DNA from: Planctomycetes bacterium UBA7888
GTDB taxonomy: Bacteria > Planctomycetota > UBA1135
DNA length: 64,000 bases
Direction of reading: 5' to 3'
NCBI GenBank assembly: GCA_002500505.1
Contig: DLRM01000025.1
Coordinates: 1-64,000 of the forward strand
The number at the start of each line of letters is the position of its first letter. The first letter of the stretch is position 1. Below are positions 9,398 to 18,521 of this stretch, one piece after another. The notes below the pieces were generated by a model. It was not told where the DNA came from. It saw only the letters and a program-made list of their open reading frames with translations, and ran no database searches. Made by a program: the position numbers and the translations under genes.

Positions 9398-10921
9398 GTG
9401 AGCGAAGCTCCTCCCTTCACGAAGCTTCTCATCGCAAACCGAGGAGAAATTGCTGTTCGGATTCTGCGTACTTGCCGGGAATTGGGAATTCGGACCGTTG
9501 CGGTGTATTCGGAACCAGACCGGCAAGCTTTGCATGTTCGCTACTCCGATGAAGCCTATGCCTTAGGTGGAAAAACTCCTGCGGAGTCTTATCTCCGCGG
9601 GGAAGCTATTTTGGAAATTGCAAAAAAGTGTGGTGCCGACGCGATTCATCCTGGGTTTGGTTTTCTTGCTGAGAATGGTGAGTTTGCCCAGTCGGTGATA
9701 GATGCGGGCATTTGTTTTGTGGGTCCCTCCCCTCATGCAATGAAGGTGATGGGAGACAAGTTGGCTTCCCGCCAAGCGATGGTGGCCACGGGGGTCCCTG
9801 TGGTTCCTGGTGCGACTGAACCCTCTGCGGATTCCACCGACGCTGCCGAAGTTGCGGAAGACATTGGCTATCCGGTCATGTTGAAGGCATCGGCTGGAGG
9901 TGGCGGAAAGGGAATCCGGATTGTTCGGACTTCCGATGAAATGGAATCCGCCTTCAATACTGCAAGCGGGGAGGCGACCTCCGCATTTGGAGATGGTCGC
10001 ATGTATGTTGAGAAGTTTGTTGAAGAGCCTCGACACGTTGAAATCCAAGTTCTTGGAGATCAAAGCGGAAAAGTTGTTTTTGTTGGAGAACGAGAATGCT
10101 CTATCCAAAGGCGGCACCAAAAACTCATTGAAGAATCCCCATGCCCTGTTATTGACTTAGAAATGCGGCGAAGGATGGGGGAAGCAGCTGTCGCTGCTGC
10201 GAAAGCTGTGGATTATGTCACTGCGGGAACTGTTGAGTTTTTGTGGTCGCACGGCGAGTTCTACTTTTTAGAAATGAACACGCGCATCCAAGTTGAGCAT
10301 GGGATAACTGAAGAGGTATATGGCATCGACCTCATTGAATGGATGTTGCGGACTGCCGCTGGCGAATCCTTACCTTTTGATAGTTTTGAAGAACCTCGCG
10401 GGCATTCCATCGAGGTTCGTCTCAATGCCGAAGACCCTGAAAAAGGTTTCCTCCCTTCTATCGGAAAGGTGAACAACCTTCGTCTTCCGGGAGGACCTGG
10501 TGTGCGAGTAGACTCAGCTCTTTACCGAGGAATGGAGGTGACTCCGTACTACGATTCAATGCTGGCGAAGTTGATTTCGACCGGGCCAACAAGAGCGCAT
10601 GCCATCCGCCGAATGGAACGCATGTTGCGGGAACTCCATGTGGGCGGTCTGACCACTTCGGCAAGCGTTGCCTTGGAGGCCATTCTTTCCAAAGAATTCC
10701 AGTCGGGTCAATACGATACTGGAACTCTTGAGCGCATGATGGAAAACGGGCGCTCGCCAGACCACTCTTATCGCGAAACTGCGGCCATTATTGCTGCTCT
10801 CCACCGCCACCATGAAGCTAAGCGCCAGGCCATGCGGCCAAACGAAAGCGAGGGTAGTAGCCAAAAGCCATGGGTCGCTCTCGGGCGGCAGGCTCAAATG
10901 CGAGGAGGGGCAATTCGATGA
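9398..10921 (+). CDS. acyl-CoA (propionyl-CoA) carboxylase, biotin carboxylase subunit
   Basis: ATP-dependent biotin carboxylase of the ATP-grasp family, 507 aa. It begins with a GTG codon 6 bases after pccB. Visible motifs are LIANRGEIAVRILRTCRELGI at the N-terminus, the glycine-rich ATP lid KASAGGGGKGIRIV, EKFVEEPRHVEIQVLGD, and FLEMNTRIQVEHGITEEVYGID with the catalytic Glu and Arg. There is no carrier domain in this protein: biotin sits on the small protein encoded next. The C-terminal 60 residues after the biotin carboxylase C-domain are low in similarity. The stop overlaps the BCCP start by 4 bases. Confidence 0.93.
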   Translation: MSEAPPFTKLLIANRGEIAVRILRTCRELGIRTVAVYSEPDRQALHVRYSDEAYALGGKTPAESYLRGEAILEIAKKCGADAIHPGFGFLAENGEFAQSVIDAGICFVGPSPHAMKVMGDKLASRQAMVATGVPVVPGATEPSADSTDAAEVAEDIGYPVMLKASAGGGGKGIRIVRTSDEMESAFNTASGEATSAFGDGRMYVEKFVEEPRHVEIQVLGDQSGKVVFVGERECSIQRRHQKLIEESPCPVIDLEMRRRMGEAAVAAAKAVDYVTAGTVEFLWSHGEFYFLEMNTRIQVEHGITEEVYGIDLIEWMLRTAAGESLPFDSFEEPRGHSIEVRLNAEDPEKGFLPSIGKVNNLRLPGGPGVRVDSALYRGMEVTPYYDSMLAKLISTGPTRAHAIRRMERMLRELHVGGLTTSASVALEAILSKEFQSGQYDTGTLERMMENGRSPDHSYRETAAIIAALHRHHEAKRQAMRPNESEGSSQKPWVALGRQAQMRGGAIR

Positions 10922-11442
10922 AATACTTTGTTGAAGGAATAGATGGCTATCAAGTTGAATTAAATTTGAGGGACTTAGGTGGCGGAAAATACGAAATACA
11001 AGTGGATGGAAAAATCCACGAGGCAGATATTTCGGCAGTGGACCGCCTTGGTCAGTACACCATCGGATTAAATCATGCGACCTACGCCGCAAGTATTGAG
11101 CAAAACAGCGACCCGACAGATTTGCATGTCGGGATTGCAGGTGGTCGTTGGCATTTCCAAGTTCTGGATGAACGTGAGAGAGCGGCGAGCGAATTGTCGT
11201 CGTCTGTCGGCGGAAAGGCAGAGTTAGTTAAATCTCAAATGCCCGGACTTGTTGTGGCCATCAAGGTGTCCGTAGGGGATGTTCTCCAACCGGGCGAAGC
11301 CCTCCTCGTTCTAGAGGCCATGAAGATGCAAAACGAGGTTGTAACCGAACAAGGTGGTCGCGTGTGTGAGATATCTGTGGAAGAAGGGCAGCCCGTAGAA
11401 AACGGCGTGCCCATGATTCGACTCGAACCAGTTGAAGACTAA
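10918..11442 (+). CDS. biotin carboxyl carrier protein
   Basis: Small carrier subunit (174 aa) of the propionyl-CoA carboxylase. The lipoyl-like domain at about 103-170 contains LVLEAMKMQNEV, with the biotinylated Lys at 136. Residues 1-100 resemble the domain that links the carrier to the holoenzyme in alpha subunits of PCC, here detached. The start ATG overlaps the preceding stop (ATGA). A longer frame from 10870 is only the shadow of the previous gene. The gene runs convergently into the parvulin-like gene, sharing 4 bases, and no terminator is visible between them. Confidence 0.9.
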   Translation: MKYFVEGIDGYQVELNLRDLGGGKYEIQVDGKIHEADISAVDRLGQYTIGLNHATYAASIEQNSDPTDLHVGIAGGRWHFQVLDERERAASELSSSVGGKAELVKSQMPGLVVAIKVSVGDVLQPGEALLVLEAMKMQNEVVTEQGGRVCEISVEEGQPVENGVPMIRLEPVED

Positions 11443-12251
11443 GACTTGATGATATTGCCGCGAAGTTTGGGCGGTAAAATGTTATGGAGCCCATCCTCAA
11501 GTAGCTTTATCTTGCATTCCGAAACCAACCGTTTAATTTCGGTGCGAATATCCTTGCCCGCTTTTTCCATTTCTTGAAGCTCAGGAAACATGACCAGGAT
11601 ATGGCGAACATGGGTTTTGTTGTCTTTTGGGTCAGTTTTTTGTTCGTACTGGGTGACTTCCAAGAAATGAAATCCGTATACAGTTAAAAATGGATTCGAA
11701 GGAGCGCCTTCTTGTAGGGTGTGAGAGAAACGATCGAAAGGTTGAACTGCAACTTCACGGCCGAAGACATAGGCTCCGTCTTTAGGGGAATCATCTTCAT
11801 TGTCATCCGAAAATTCTGTGACAACAGGAGTCCAATCCTCAAGGCCAATTACTTTTTTCAAGGCAGCATTAATTCTCTTCTCCATTGCTGGTAGGCTCCT
11901 TCCAAAGTGGGCCCGCATCACGCTTCGAGGGACGAGGGCTTGAACTGCGTCCCGAAGGAGGATGTCTACGCTTCCATCTCGAAAGCTGCGGTAATAAGCA
12001 ACCATTGCATTGATATCCCCTGACATGATGGGGACTCCGTCAACCAGCAAGAGAGGGCGGTTATTGGAGAAGGGGTCGGGTTTCAAAGAGGTCGAACGAC
12101 TCTTATCCATCTGTGCGTGTTGGGGGGGATGAACCTGTTTAATAGGGTCTTGACGAATGATGGGCGGCGGACCGGTTTGTCGTCCGCCAGCTTGAGCAAA
12201 GGCAGGGTTGTAGCAGACGCTAAGGAAGATAAGGAGGAGGGGCTTATTCAT
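11439..12251 (-). CDS. secreted parvulin/SurA-like protein, degenerate
   Basis: 270 aa with a signal peptide (NKPLLLIFLSVCYNPAFAQA, cleavage near 20-21). After a proline-rich linker, LLLVDGVPIMSGDINAMVAYY (67-87) resembles the N-terminal segment of SurA/PrsA chaperones. SHTLQEGAPSNPFLTVYGFHFLEV (176-199) matches the C-terminal half of a parvulin domain, and THVRHILVMFPEL (213-225) the first strand of a following one, but no complete parvulin unit is present. A chaperone or chaperone-derived role in the periplasm is inferred; isomerase activity is doubtful. It is the last gene of the eight-gene envelope operon, and its start overlaps the upstream gene by 8 bases. Confidence 0.6.
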   Translation of the reverse strand: MNKPLLLIFLSVCYNPAFAQAGGRQTGPPPIIRQDPIKQVHPPQHAQMDKSRSTSLKPDPFSNNRPLLLVDGVPIMSGDINAMVAYYRSFRDGSVDILLRDAVQALVPRSVMRAHFGRSLPAMEKRINAALKKVIGLEDWTPVVTEFSDDNEDDSPKDGAYVFGREVAVQPFDRFSHTLQEGAPSNPFLTVYGFHFLEVTQYEQKTDPKDNKTHVRHILVMFPELQEMEKAGKDIRTEIKRLVSECKIKLLEDGLHNILPPKLRGNIIKS

Positions 12252-14202
12252 CTTCTTCGTCCTCATCGGAGTAGCCCAAGCCCGCAAGAGCTTCCTTGGT
12301 CGCATCATCAACGGCGGCTTCGGATGCTTCCATGGCATCGGCCGACCAGCGAGTATGAGCGGCTTCTAAGCTCGCCCTGAGCTCTGCAGCTTCATGCGAT
12401 GAAAGGTCGGATTCGTGTTGCTCCATGCGATCCGAGGGAAGAAAAAATCGATTCGAGTGCTCGCCTTGAAAGGCGGCGCGAAGAAAAGTACCCGAAGCGT
12501 GACGCATGGATCGAGCCCAATGGCCACCCCAGTGAACTTCAGAGAATCCTTCTCGATGCTGGTCTTCATTATCCAGTGGAAGGGCGATGCCGCCGATTTG
12601 GTCTGGGCTTCTGAGCTCAACTAGGTTTAACAAAGTAGGAAGAATGTCCACACTTCGAACTTGAGAATCGATGCGCCGATTCTCCGGGAGATGGTTTGGC
12701 CAAGAGAGGATAAGGGGGACATGAACCAATTCGCGATGCAGAGAATGGCCGTGGCCCCAGCCACCGTGGTCGAAAAACTCCTCTCCATGATCCGAGGTCA
12801 CCACAATTAAGGTATTTTCCAGCTCACCACGTTCCTCAAGTTCGTCGATGAGAGAACCAATTTGGGAATCCACTTCATGAATGCAGGCGTCGTAGTTTGC
12901 GAGGAGTTTATTTAACTCCCCCTCCGCTGGTTGAGGACCTGTCACAAAAGGAAGGAACATTGTTTCTTTTCCGGCCGGAAACCAAACACCCTCCGGTGCT
13001 GGGGGGTTGTCGAAAATTTGATGTTCTTGCGAAGGTTCATAAGGCGCGTGCGGCTCCATGAACTGTAAGTATGCAAACCAAGGGTCCTCTTGGACCTCGT
13101 CCAGCCAGGACAGAAACTCCTGATTGATTTGGTAGCCCGTCATGCCATGTTGATAGTCATTGCCTTGAGGCATGAAAGGCCAAAAAACAAGGGCTCGCAA
13201 AAAATCCCAAGGCGCGCGCCAAGTATGAAGATCTTTTACAAAGATGCGGCGCAACCGGTGGAAAACTTCCGAGCCTGCAAGTTGGAAGGCCGGGTTTACG
13301 ATGGAGCCTTGGAAGTGTTCGACGCCGGAACCGAAACCGTAAGTGGGAGAGAGGAAAGTATTGGCCGACAATAAAGCCGTCCTCCATCCTGCGCTGTGTA
13401 GGATTTCATGAAGGGTTTGAGCTTCAGGTGGAAGACTGGATGTGAAATGTTCCACGCGATGAGTCGGTGGATAGAGCGAGGTCAAAATACTCGCAGTTGA
13501 AGGTTTTGTATGAGGTGCTTGGGAAATGCACTCTTCAAAAAGCACGCCTTTACGGGAAAGTTCGTCCAGTCTTGGAGAAGTCCTGCGTTCATAGCCGTAG
13601 CAAGAAAGGTGGTCTGCTCGCAATGTGTCGACCAGGATAAAAAGGATATTAGGAGCTTGCGGTGGCGCAGTTTGAGAAGGAGGCTCTGCGCCTTGTGTCG
13701 GATTGGGGCCAAGCATTCCCAAGGCACCCAGAACCAAAAGAGCTGCGGTGATTCTGAATCCAAATGAAGCACTCTGGTTGGAGAAGCGAGATCCCCGAGC
13801 AAAAGCGGAACGTAAAATGAGGAAAAGGAAGGGCCAACCCAGCAGAAAAAGAGCCGCATCCACAAGGAGTGAGGTCGTGTCCAGGGAACCTCCAAGCATG
13901 TTTTGGTTGAGCCAAAGTCCAACCCCCATTACAGGGAGAAGGGAGATCCAAAGTGCGCAATAAAGTTCTTGGGAAGGCCTGGGGCCTTTCCCCATTCTTT
14001 GGAGGAGGCCCAAGAAGAGACCCAAGGGAATGGCAGCCATGAGGCCCAGAATCAGGTAAAGCACAACGCTCGAGGCAATCAAGCGAGAGCCGCCGACGAC
14101 TTCGGCATCACCGAACCACCAGTACCAGCAGGCTTCCAGTACTCCCCAGATTAAAGCAATGGGTAGACCCCATGCGAGCGATTGTCCCAAGTGGCGCAAC
14201 AT
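12244..14202 (-). CDS. membrane-anchored sulfatase-like (alkaline phosphatase superfamily) hydrolase, Thr nucleophile
   Basis: 652 aa. Four or five hydrophobic segments occupy residues 10-166 (about 10-30, 43-66, 112-132, 150-166), followed by an extracytoplasmic catalytic domain. NILFILVDTLRADHLSCYGY (185-204) carries the first metal Asp. The nucleophile position reads HTKPSTASI (231-239): a Thr replaces the Cys/Ser that sulfatases convert to formylglycine. VTSDHGEEFFDHGGWGHGHSLHRE holds the second metal set. The Thr makes a phosphodiesterase or phosphotransferase more likely than a sulfatase, but the substrate cannot be read. It lies 32 bases after the M50 protease gene in the same operon. 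Confidence 0.8.
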   Translation of the reverse strand: MLRHLGQSLAWGLPIALIWGVLEACWYWWFGDAEVVGGSRLIASSVVLYLILGLMAAIPLGLFLGLLQRMGKGPRPSQELYCALWISLLPVMGVGLWLNQNMLGGSLDTTSLLVDAALFLLGWPFLFLILRSAFARGSRFSNQSASFGFRITAALLVLGALGMLGPNPTQGAEPPSQTAPPQAPNILFILVDTLRADHLSCYGYERRTSPRLDELSRKGVLFEECISQAPHTKPSTASILTSLYPPTHRVEHFTSSLPPEAQTLHEILHSAGWRTALLSANTFLSPTYGFGSGVEHFQGSIVNPAFQLAGSEVFHRLRRIFVKDLHTWRAPWDFLRALVFWPFMPQGNDYQHGMTGYQINQEFLSWLDEVQEDPWFAYLQFMEPHAPYEPSQEHQIFDNPPAPEGVWFPAGKETMFLPFVTGPQPAEGELNKLLANYDACIHEVDSQIGSLIDELEERGELENTLIVVTSDHGEEFFDHGGWGHGHSLHRELVHVPLILSWPNHLPENRRIDSQVRSVDILPTLLNLVELRSPDQIGGIALPLDNEDQHREGFSEVHWGGHWARSMRHASGTFLRAAFQGEHSNRFFLPSDRMEQHESDLSSHEAAELRASLEAAHTRWSADAMEASEAAVDDATKEALAGLGYSDEDEEDE

Positions 14203-14234
14203 GAGGGTGGATGATACTCCAGCTGAGCCTTGGG

Positions 14235-15110
14235 CTATCGCTTGTGTTTGAAGAACTCGTCTAGGTTTCCCTGAAAGTTTTCCAGCTCGGAGGCAGTCGC
14301 GCCGTCGGAGTCGGGTGGATGTGCTTCGGATTCGACGGCGGGCTCATCTTCCTTGCCCCGAATTCCCCGGAGAAAACGAGCGAAGACTTGGCCAGGTGTC
14401 AAGGAAGGCGCTTGCCCTGTCCGCAGAATGACTTGCACCAACTCCATGCGGCCTACAAACCAAATATATAAAGCGAAGAGGATGCCCACGAAAAGGGAGT
14501 CTGCCATTGCAGCGAGGAGCAAGATCCCAACAGCCATCCAGCTAGCAAAGCTCGTTACGGCCCGAGTAGCATCGGAAAGTGGAGAGTGTCGGCAAAGAAA
14601 GGAACGTAAGACTCGGCCCCCATCGAGGGGAAAAGCGGGAATTAAATTGCCCAAACCAAGAATCAGATTGATGCCGCCTGCGTAAAGAAAGAACTTTCCT
14701 GGAAAAGGAATCAACAAAGCCGCAAAAATCAAATTGACGAGAGGACCGGCAAGGGCAACTTTGGCCTCAGCGCGAGGGCGATTGGCAATACCCTCCATGC
14801 GGGCCATTCCACCGAAAGGCCAGATGACAATGTCCACGACCCGGTAGCCCACCCGTTGGGCGACAAGTGCGTGGGCAAGCTCGTGAGCTAAAAGAGAGAA
14901 ACCCAAAACAGCCAACAGGCCAAGGGTCAGCAAAAAGTTACCGTTGGTTTCTGGAGTCGCGCCTGGTGCGTAATCTTCAGTAGGGGATGGTGGGGCTCCG
15001 GCAACGCTTGCCAAAAGGAAAAGCGTGAGCAATACCACGGCAGGCATTACCCGAACGGGAATCCCGAAAGGGCGACCGACGAGGACGGGGCGAAACAGGA
15101 AAGCAATCAC
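14235..15110 (-). CDS. site-2 protease family (M50) membrane metalloprotease
   Basis: 291 aa polytopic membrane protein. HELAH at 76-80 in a transmembrane helix is the zinc motif, and PAFPLDGGRVLRSF (about 158-170) supplies the third ligand Asp162. Early hydrophobic segments and the HELAHALVAQRVGYR context match SpoIVFB/Rip-type S2P proteases, which cut membrane-embedded substrates such as anti-sigma factors. No PDZ or CBS domain is seen. The last 50 residues are hydrophilic and acidic (cytoplasmic tail). The start overlaps the stop of the glycosyltransferase gene (ATGA). The substrate is unknown. Confidence 0.85.
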   Translation of the reverse strand: MIAFLFRPVLVGRPFGIPVRVMPAVVLLTLFLLASVAGAPPSPTEDYAPGATPETNGNFLLTLGLLAVLGFSLLAHELAHALVAQRVGYRVVDIVIWPFGGMARMEGIANRPRAEAKVALAGPLVNLIFAALLIPFPGKFFLYAGGINLILGLGNLIPAFPLDGGRVLRSFLCRHSPLSDATRAVTSFASWMAVGILLLAAMADSLFVGILFALYIWFVGRMELVQVILRTGQAPSLTPGQVFARFLRGIRGKEDEPAVESEAHPPDSDGATASELENFQGNLDEFFKHKR

Positions 15111-15913
15111 AGTTTCTGAGAGGTGGGGGTTGGGGTAAAGCGCAACCGCAGGAGAGTAACCGCTGCTTTCAAGATTTCAGTGCGATTGATTTTGCTATTG
15201 CCTTGGCGGCGTTCTTCGAAAAGGATCGGAGTTTCGGCGACCCGAAACCCTGCTTTATGAATGCGCCAAAGGCTTTCTTCCAAAAAAGAGTAACCTTCCG
15301 CTTGGACGGAATCCGGACCAAGGTTTTCAAGAACTTGAGCTCGGTACGCCCGGAAACCCGCAGTGGCATCATGGGCGGGGAGTTGGAGGATGAACCTGCT
15401 GAGGCTATTGGCAACTTTGGAGAGTAAGCGCCGGTGGAAGGGCCAATTGCGAATCCCCCCTCCAGGGATGTAGCGAGAGCCAATTCCCAAACCAGTACGC
15501 CCATCTTGCACAAGGGAAAGAAGTGCGGGGAGATGGCGCGGATGGTGGGAGCCATCCGCATCCATGGTCACAATGGGATCGTGTCCTGCACTTAAGCCCC
15601 AGTTCCATCCCGCACGGTAGGCGGAGCCAAGGCCTTGTTTGGAGCCGCGCTGAAGGACATGAAGCCGGGTCTCTTTTTGAGCTTCTTGGGAGGCCCACTC
15701 TCCGGTTCCATCCGGCGAGCCGTCGTCCACGATGAGTACAGAAGCGTGTGGCAGAGTTCGGAGAATTTCTCCTACAAGCTCTGGCAAGTTGGCTTTTTCG
15801 TTGTAAGTCGGAAGGACAATGAGGGGGCGCCCACCCGCATGCAGGTTCTCGGGCTGCGGAGGGGTGTCCAGAGAATTAGCCACCGACTGTCGCGCCGAAA
15901 AGCATGCTGGCAA
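15107..15913 (-). CDS. family 2 glycosyltransferase, polyprenol-phosphate mannosyl/glucosyl transferase (Dpm1-like)
   Basis: 268 aa soluble GT-A enzyme. LIVLPTYNEKANLPELV and VLIVDDGSPDGTGEW bind the nucleotide sugar, MDADGSHHP is the DxD-type metal site, and SRYIPGGGIRNWP with LSRFILQLPAHDATAGFRAYRA is diagnostic of dolichol/polyprenol monophosphate sugar synthases. It probably loads a hexose from GDP or UDP onto undecaprenyl phosphate at the cytoplasmic face. There are no C-terminal membrane helices, unlike GtrB. The start shown overlaps the MlaD gene by 38 bases; no ATG or GTG nearer to the conserved core was found, so the first 25 residues are uncertain. Confidence 0.85.
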   Translation of the reverse strand: MPACFSARQSVANSLDTPPQPENLHAGGRPLIVLPTYNEKANLPELVGEILRTLPHASVLIVDDGSPDGTGEWASQEAQKETRLHVLQRGSKQGLGSAYRAGWNWGLSAGHDPIVTMDADGSHHPRHLPALLSLVQDGRTGLGIGSRYIPGGGIRNWPFHRRLLSKVANSLSRFILQLPAHDATAGFRAYRAQVLENLGPDSVQAEGYSFLEESLWRIHKAGFRVAETPILFEERRQGNSKINRTEILKAAVTLLRLRFTPTPTSQKL

Positions 15914-16997
15914 AGGAAGAGACGGGTTGAGCTTCCCGTGCGTCTTCTAAGAGGCCATTGAGCGTCCGCACAGCCTGCATGGCTTCTTCATAGGCTTCGT
16001 CGCGTGCAACTAATTTCCCGATGGAACCTTTTCCTTCTCGAACATCGCGAATCGCAGCCGCAAGGTCGTGGAGGAAGGCGCTCGCATCACGAGCTAAGGA
16101 CTCGTCAGCAACGATGCGACCGAAGAGGCCACGGCCTTTGGTGGCATCCTCCAACATTGCGGTGAGCAGGTCAGAGGTGTCTCGCATATTTTCAATAAGA
16201 GCGGCTGAATCCTCTTGAAGTTTTTCATCCATTAAGAGGGCACCCATAGTGCCTCGTCCTGCGGCAACCTCTTCGACCAGAACACGCAAGCCCAACATGG
16301 ATGCGGCGCCGTCTCGAAGTAAGTTCACAACGCGGTCTCGCGATGCGTCATCTTCTACTAGCATCCCTAAGGTCCCTTTCCCAGATCGAATGTCATTGGT
16401 TACGGTTTCTACGTCCGTAAAGATGTTCTCCATTCGATCCCTAAGCGACTCGTCATTGAGTAAAGAACCAACGACACCCTTTCCGTTTTTTAAGTTGTCA
16501 GTCAAAGTGCGAAGGTTGGAAACAATGGCTCGAAGGTCGTCGCGGTTTTCAGAAACCAACTGCCCCATTGCGGCCAAAGCGGAAGGGCCAACTTGCCCAA
16601 TGAGCTCAACGCCATCTGGAAGGATGGGGGAAGAAAAGTGGCCCGGAAAGACCTCAACAACCCTGCCACCGAGCATAGTAAATTCAGAAATTTGAATTTG
16701 ATAGCCTCGGCGGAGGGTGACTGGAGAATCGAACTCCATTTCTACATAAATTCTTCGATCGTCGGGTTGGTCGTCGCGAAAAGAAACGGAAGACACATTT
16801 CCGAATTGATGTCCACTTACTAAAACGACATCGCCTGTTTTGAGTCCGCTTGCCCCAGGAAAGGAAACTTGCAAATAGGTTTTGTCGCTGAAAGAGAAGC
16901 CCGTGAGGATCACTGTGTAATACAGCAACATTCCGACCGTCCCGAAGAAAATAAGGCCGAGAAGGAAGTCGCGTTTGCGAGTTGTGTTGGTGTCCAT
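15876..16997 (-). CDS. MCE/MlaD-family substrate-binding protein of an Mla-like lipid transporter
   Basis: 373 aa with one N-terminal membrane helix (about 11-32) followed by the MCE domain (YLQVSFPGASGLKTGDVVLVSGHQFGNVSSV, about 41-120). The remainder is alpha-helical with repeated LxxxNxRDxxxG-like units (VSNLRTLTDNLKNGKGVVG, DIRSGKGTLG, EVAAGRGTMG, DATKGRGLFG, DVREGKGSIG). These five Gly-rich turns are characteristic of the long MCE proteins that form a hexameric tunnel. It works with the MlaE permease and MlaF ATPase encoded just upstream. The start ATG at 16997 lies 1 base after the MlaF stop. Confidence 0.87.
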   Translation of the reverse strand: MDTNTTRKRDFLLGLIFFGTVGMLLYYTVILTGFSFSDKTYLQVSFPGASGLKTGDVVLVSGHQFGNVSSVSFRDDQPDDRRIYVEMEFDSPVTLRRGYQIQISEFTMLGGRVVEVFPGHFSSPILPDGVELIGQVGPSALAAMGQLVSENRDDLRAIVSNLRTLTDNLKNGKGVVGSLLNDESLRDRMENIFTDVETVTNDIRSGKGTLGMLVEDDASRDRVVNLLRDGAASMLGLRVLVEEVAAGRGTMGALLMDEKLQEDSAALIENMRDTSDLLTAMLEDATKGRGLFGRIVADESLARDASAFLHDLAAAIRDVREGKGSIGKLVARDEAYEEAMQAVRTLNGLLEDAREAQPVSSFASMLFGATVGG

Positions 16998-16998
16998 G

Positions 16999-17727
16999 TT
17001 AGGTGGAGCGGGCGCCGAAGAAGGCGCGCGCACGGGGGTGGTCGGAGTGGAGCACCTCCTCAGGGACTCCTTCTACCACAAACTGCCCGCCATCAAAGAT
17101 AGCCATGCGGTCAGCGGCAATGGAAGCGCAATCGGAGCTGTGCGTTACGATGACAGAGGTCATCCCGTATTCAGCCTGAAGTCTTCGGATGAGTTCAGAG
17201 ATGGCGATGGACATCCCTGGATCCAAGCCAGCCTCAGGTTCGTCATAAAGAATAATGTTCGGTTGGGTGACCAAAGCTCTCGCTAGTCCAACCCGCTTTT
17301 GCATCCCACCTGATATTTCTGATGGGAATTTTTGGTCTGCACCTTCAAGTCGAACCATTTCCAGAACAGATGCGACCCGTTCTTTGATTTCAGGCTCTGG
17401 CATGTTCGTGGTTTCTCGAAGCGGGAGGGCAATGTTGTCTTCAACGTTGAGCCAATTGATGAGAGCTCCAAATTGAAAGAGGTAGCCCATATCTCTTCGC
17501 AAACCACGAAGCTCCTCGCGGGACAAATCAGGAACCGAGCGGCCGCTCACAATCACTTGCCCTTCGTCAGGCCGAAGGAGTCCAATTAAGTGTTTGAGGA
17601 GGACGCTTTTTCCGGTTCCAGAGGGGCCCATGACGGCAAAGGAGCTTCCGGCCGGCACGAAGAGGTCGACCCCGTTCAGCACCGCTTGGTTGCCGAAACT
17701 TTTCACTACGGAGCGCATTTCAATCAT
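16999..17727 (-). CDS. MlaF-like ABC transporter ATP-binding protein
   Basis: 242 aa ATPase powering phospholipid transport between inner membrane and envelope. Walker A GPSGTGKS at 34-41, the Q-loop in MGYLFQFGALINWLNVEDN, the MlaF-type signature EISGGMQKRVGLARAL and Walker B IILYDEPEAGLDP are all intact, with the switch His in VTHSSD. The ATG at 17727 overlaps the MlaE stop as ATGA; a longer frame to 17853 is inside mlaE and is rejected. The INWLNVEDN stretch is the form found in Mla/TGD transporters rather than in importers. Confidence 0.92.
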   Translation of the reverse strand: MIEMRSVVKSFGNQAVLNGVDLFVPAGSSFAVMGPSGTGKSVLLKHLIGLLRPDEGQVIVSGRSVPDLSREELRGLRRDMGYLFQFGALINWLNVEDNIALPLRETTNMPEPEIKERVASVLEMVRLEGADQKFPSEISGGMQKRVGLARALVTQPNIILYDEPEAGLDPGMSIAISELIRRLQAEYGMTSVIVTHSSDCASIAADRMAIFDGGQFVVEGVPEEVLHSDHPRARAFFGARST

Positions 17728-18521
17728 TCGAGTAAGAAGCGGCTGAGGAAAAAGTTCAGAACAATGATGAGGATGATGGAGTTTCGTACAGCGGCGCGGG
17801 TGGTGCGGCCAACTCCGCGAGCTCCTTCGGAGGCTTGCATTCCGCTGGAGCAACCAACCACCGCAATCGTGAAACCAAAGAAAACCGATTTAATCAGGCC
17901 CACGAATAAGTCTCGAGGGAGGGGGATGAGGTCACCGGTAATTTTGAGCGCTTCAATGACTTTGAGGAGATAGCCGTCAAAGTCCAAGTGAAGTTGTGTG
18001 ACGGCAATCACGCCGCCTCCCATAATGCCCACAAAGTCCGCAACGGCCGTGAGCATGGGAGCAATCAGCGTTAGAGCAAGAACTCGCGGTAGAACCAAAT
18101 AGCTAATGGAGTTCACGGAAAGGACTTCCAGAGCAGTGAGTTCTTCTTGGACTTTCATGGTCCCTAATTCTGCAGCCATGGCACTTGCCGAGCTTGCGGC
18201 GAGAATGATGGCGGTAATAAAAGGTCCCATCTCACGAGCCATTGTTACTGCCACTAAGAGCCCAATGGCTTCCTGTTGTCCAAAACGCGCGAGTTCAAGG
18301 CCAACTTGCAAGGACACAATCATGCCCACAAAAAAGGAGACCAAAAGGACAACATGGAAGCCTTTGATTCCAGTCAAGAACATTTGGTCCAAAATGGATC
18401 GCCATCGTCGAGGAATATCTACCACAAGGCGAATCGTTGACCCTGCCAAACCCATGGCAAAGCCGGCCTGCTCAACCAGAGGGGTCAAGAAAGCAGAACC
18501 GAATTTTGTGATGGTATTCAA
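17724..18521 (-). CDS. MlaE-like ABC transporter permease
   Basis: 265 aa permease of the MlaE/TrbK (DUF140) family with five or six membrane helices. Recognisable segments are FLTGIKGFHVVLLVSFFVGMIVSLQ, TMAREMGPFITAIILAASSASAMAAELGTMKVQEELTALEVL (the coupling helix with the E-L-G-T-M motif) and the C-terminal RTTRAAVRNSIILIIVLNFFL. It forms the dimeric core between MlaF and MlaD. Both ends overlap neighbouring genes by 4 bases, so lipoprotein, permease and ATPase are tightly coupled. Confidence 0.92.
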   Translation of the reverse strand: MNTITKFGSAFLTPLVEQAGFAMGLAGSTIRLVVDIPRRWRSILDQMFLTGIKGFHVVLLVSFFVGMIVSLQVGLELARFGQQEAIGLLVAVTMAREMGPFITAIILAASSASAMAAELGTMKVQEELTALEVLSVNSISYLVLPRVLALTLIAPMLTAVADFVGIMGGGVIAVTQLHLDFDGYLLKVIEALKITGDLIPLPRDLFVGLIKSVFFGFTIAVVGCSSGMQASEGARGVGRTTRAAVRNSIILIIVLNFFLSRFLLE

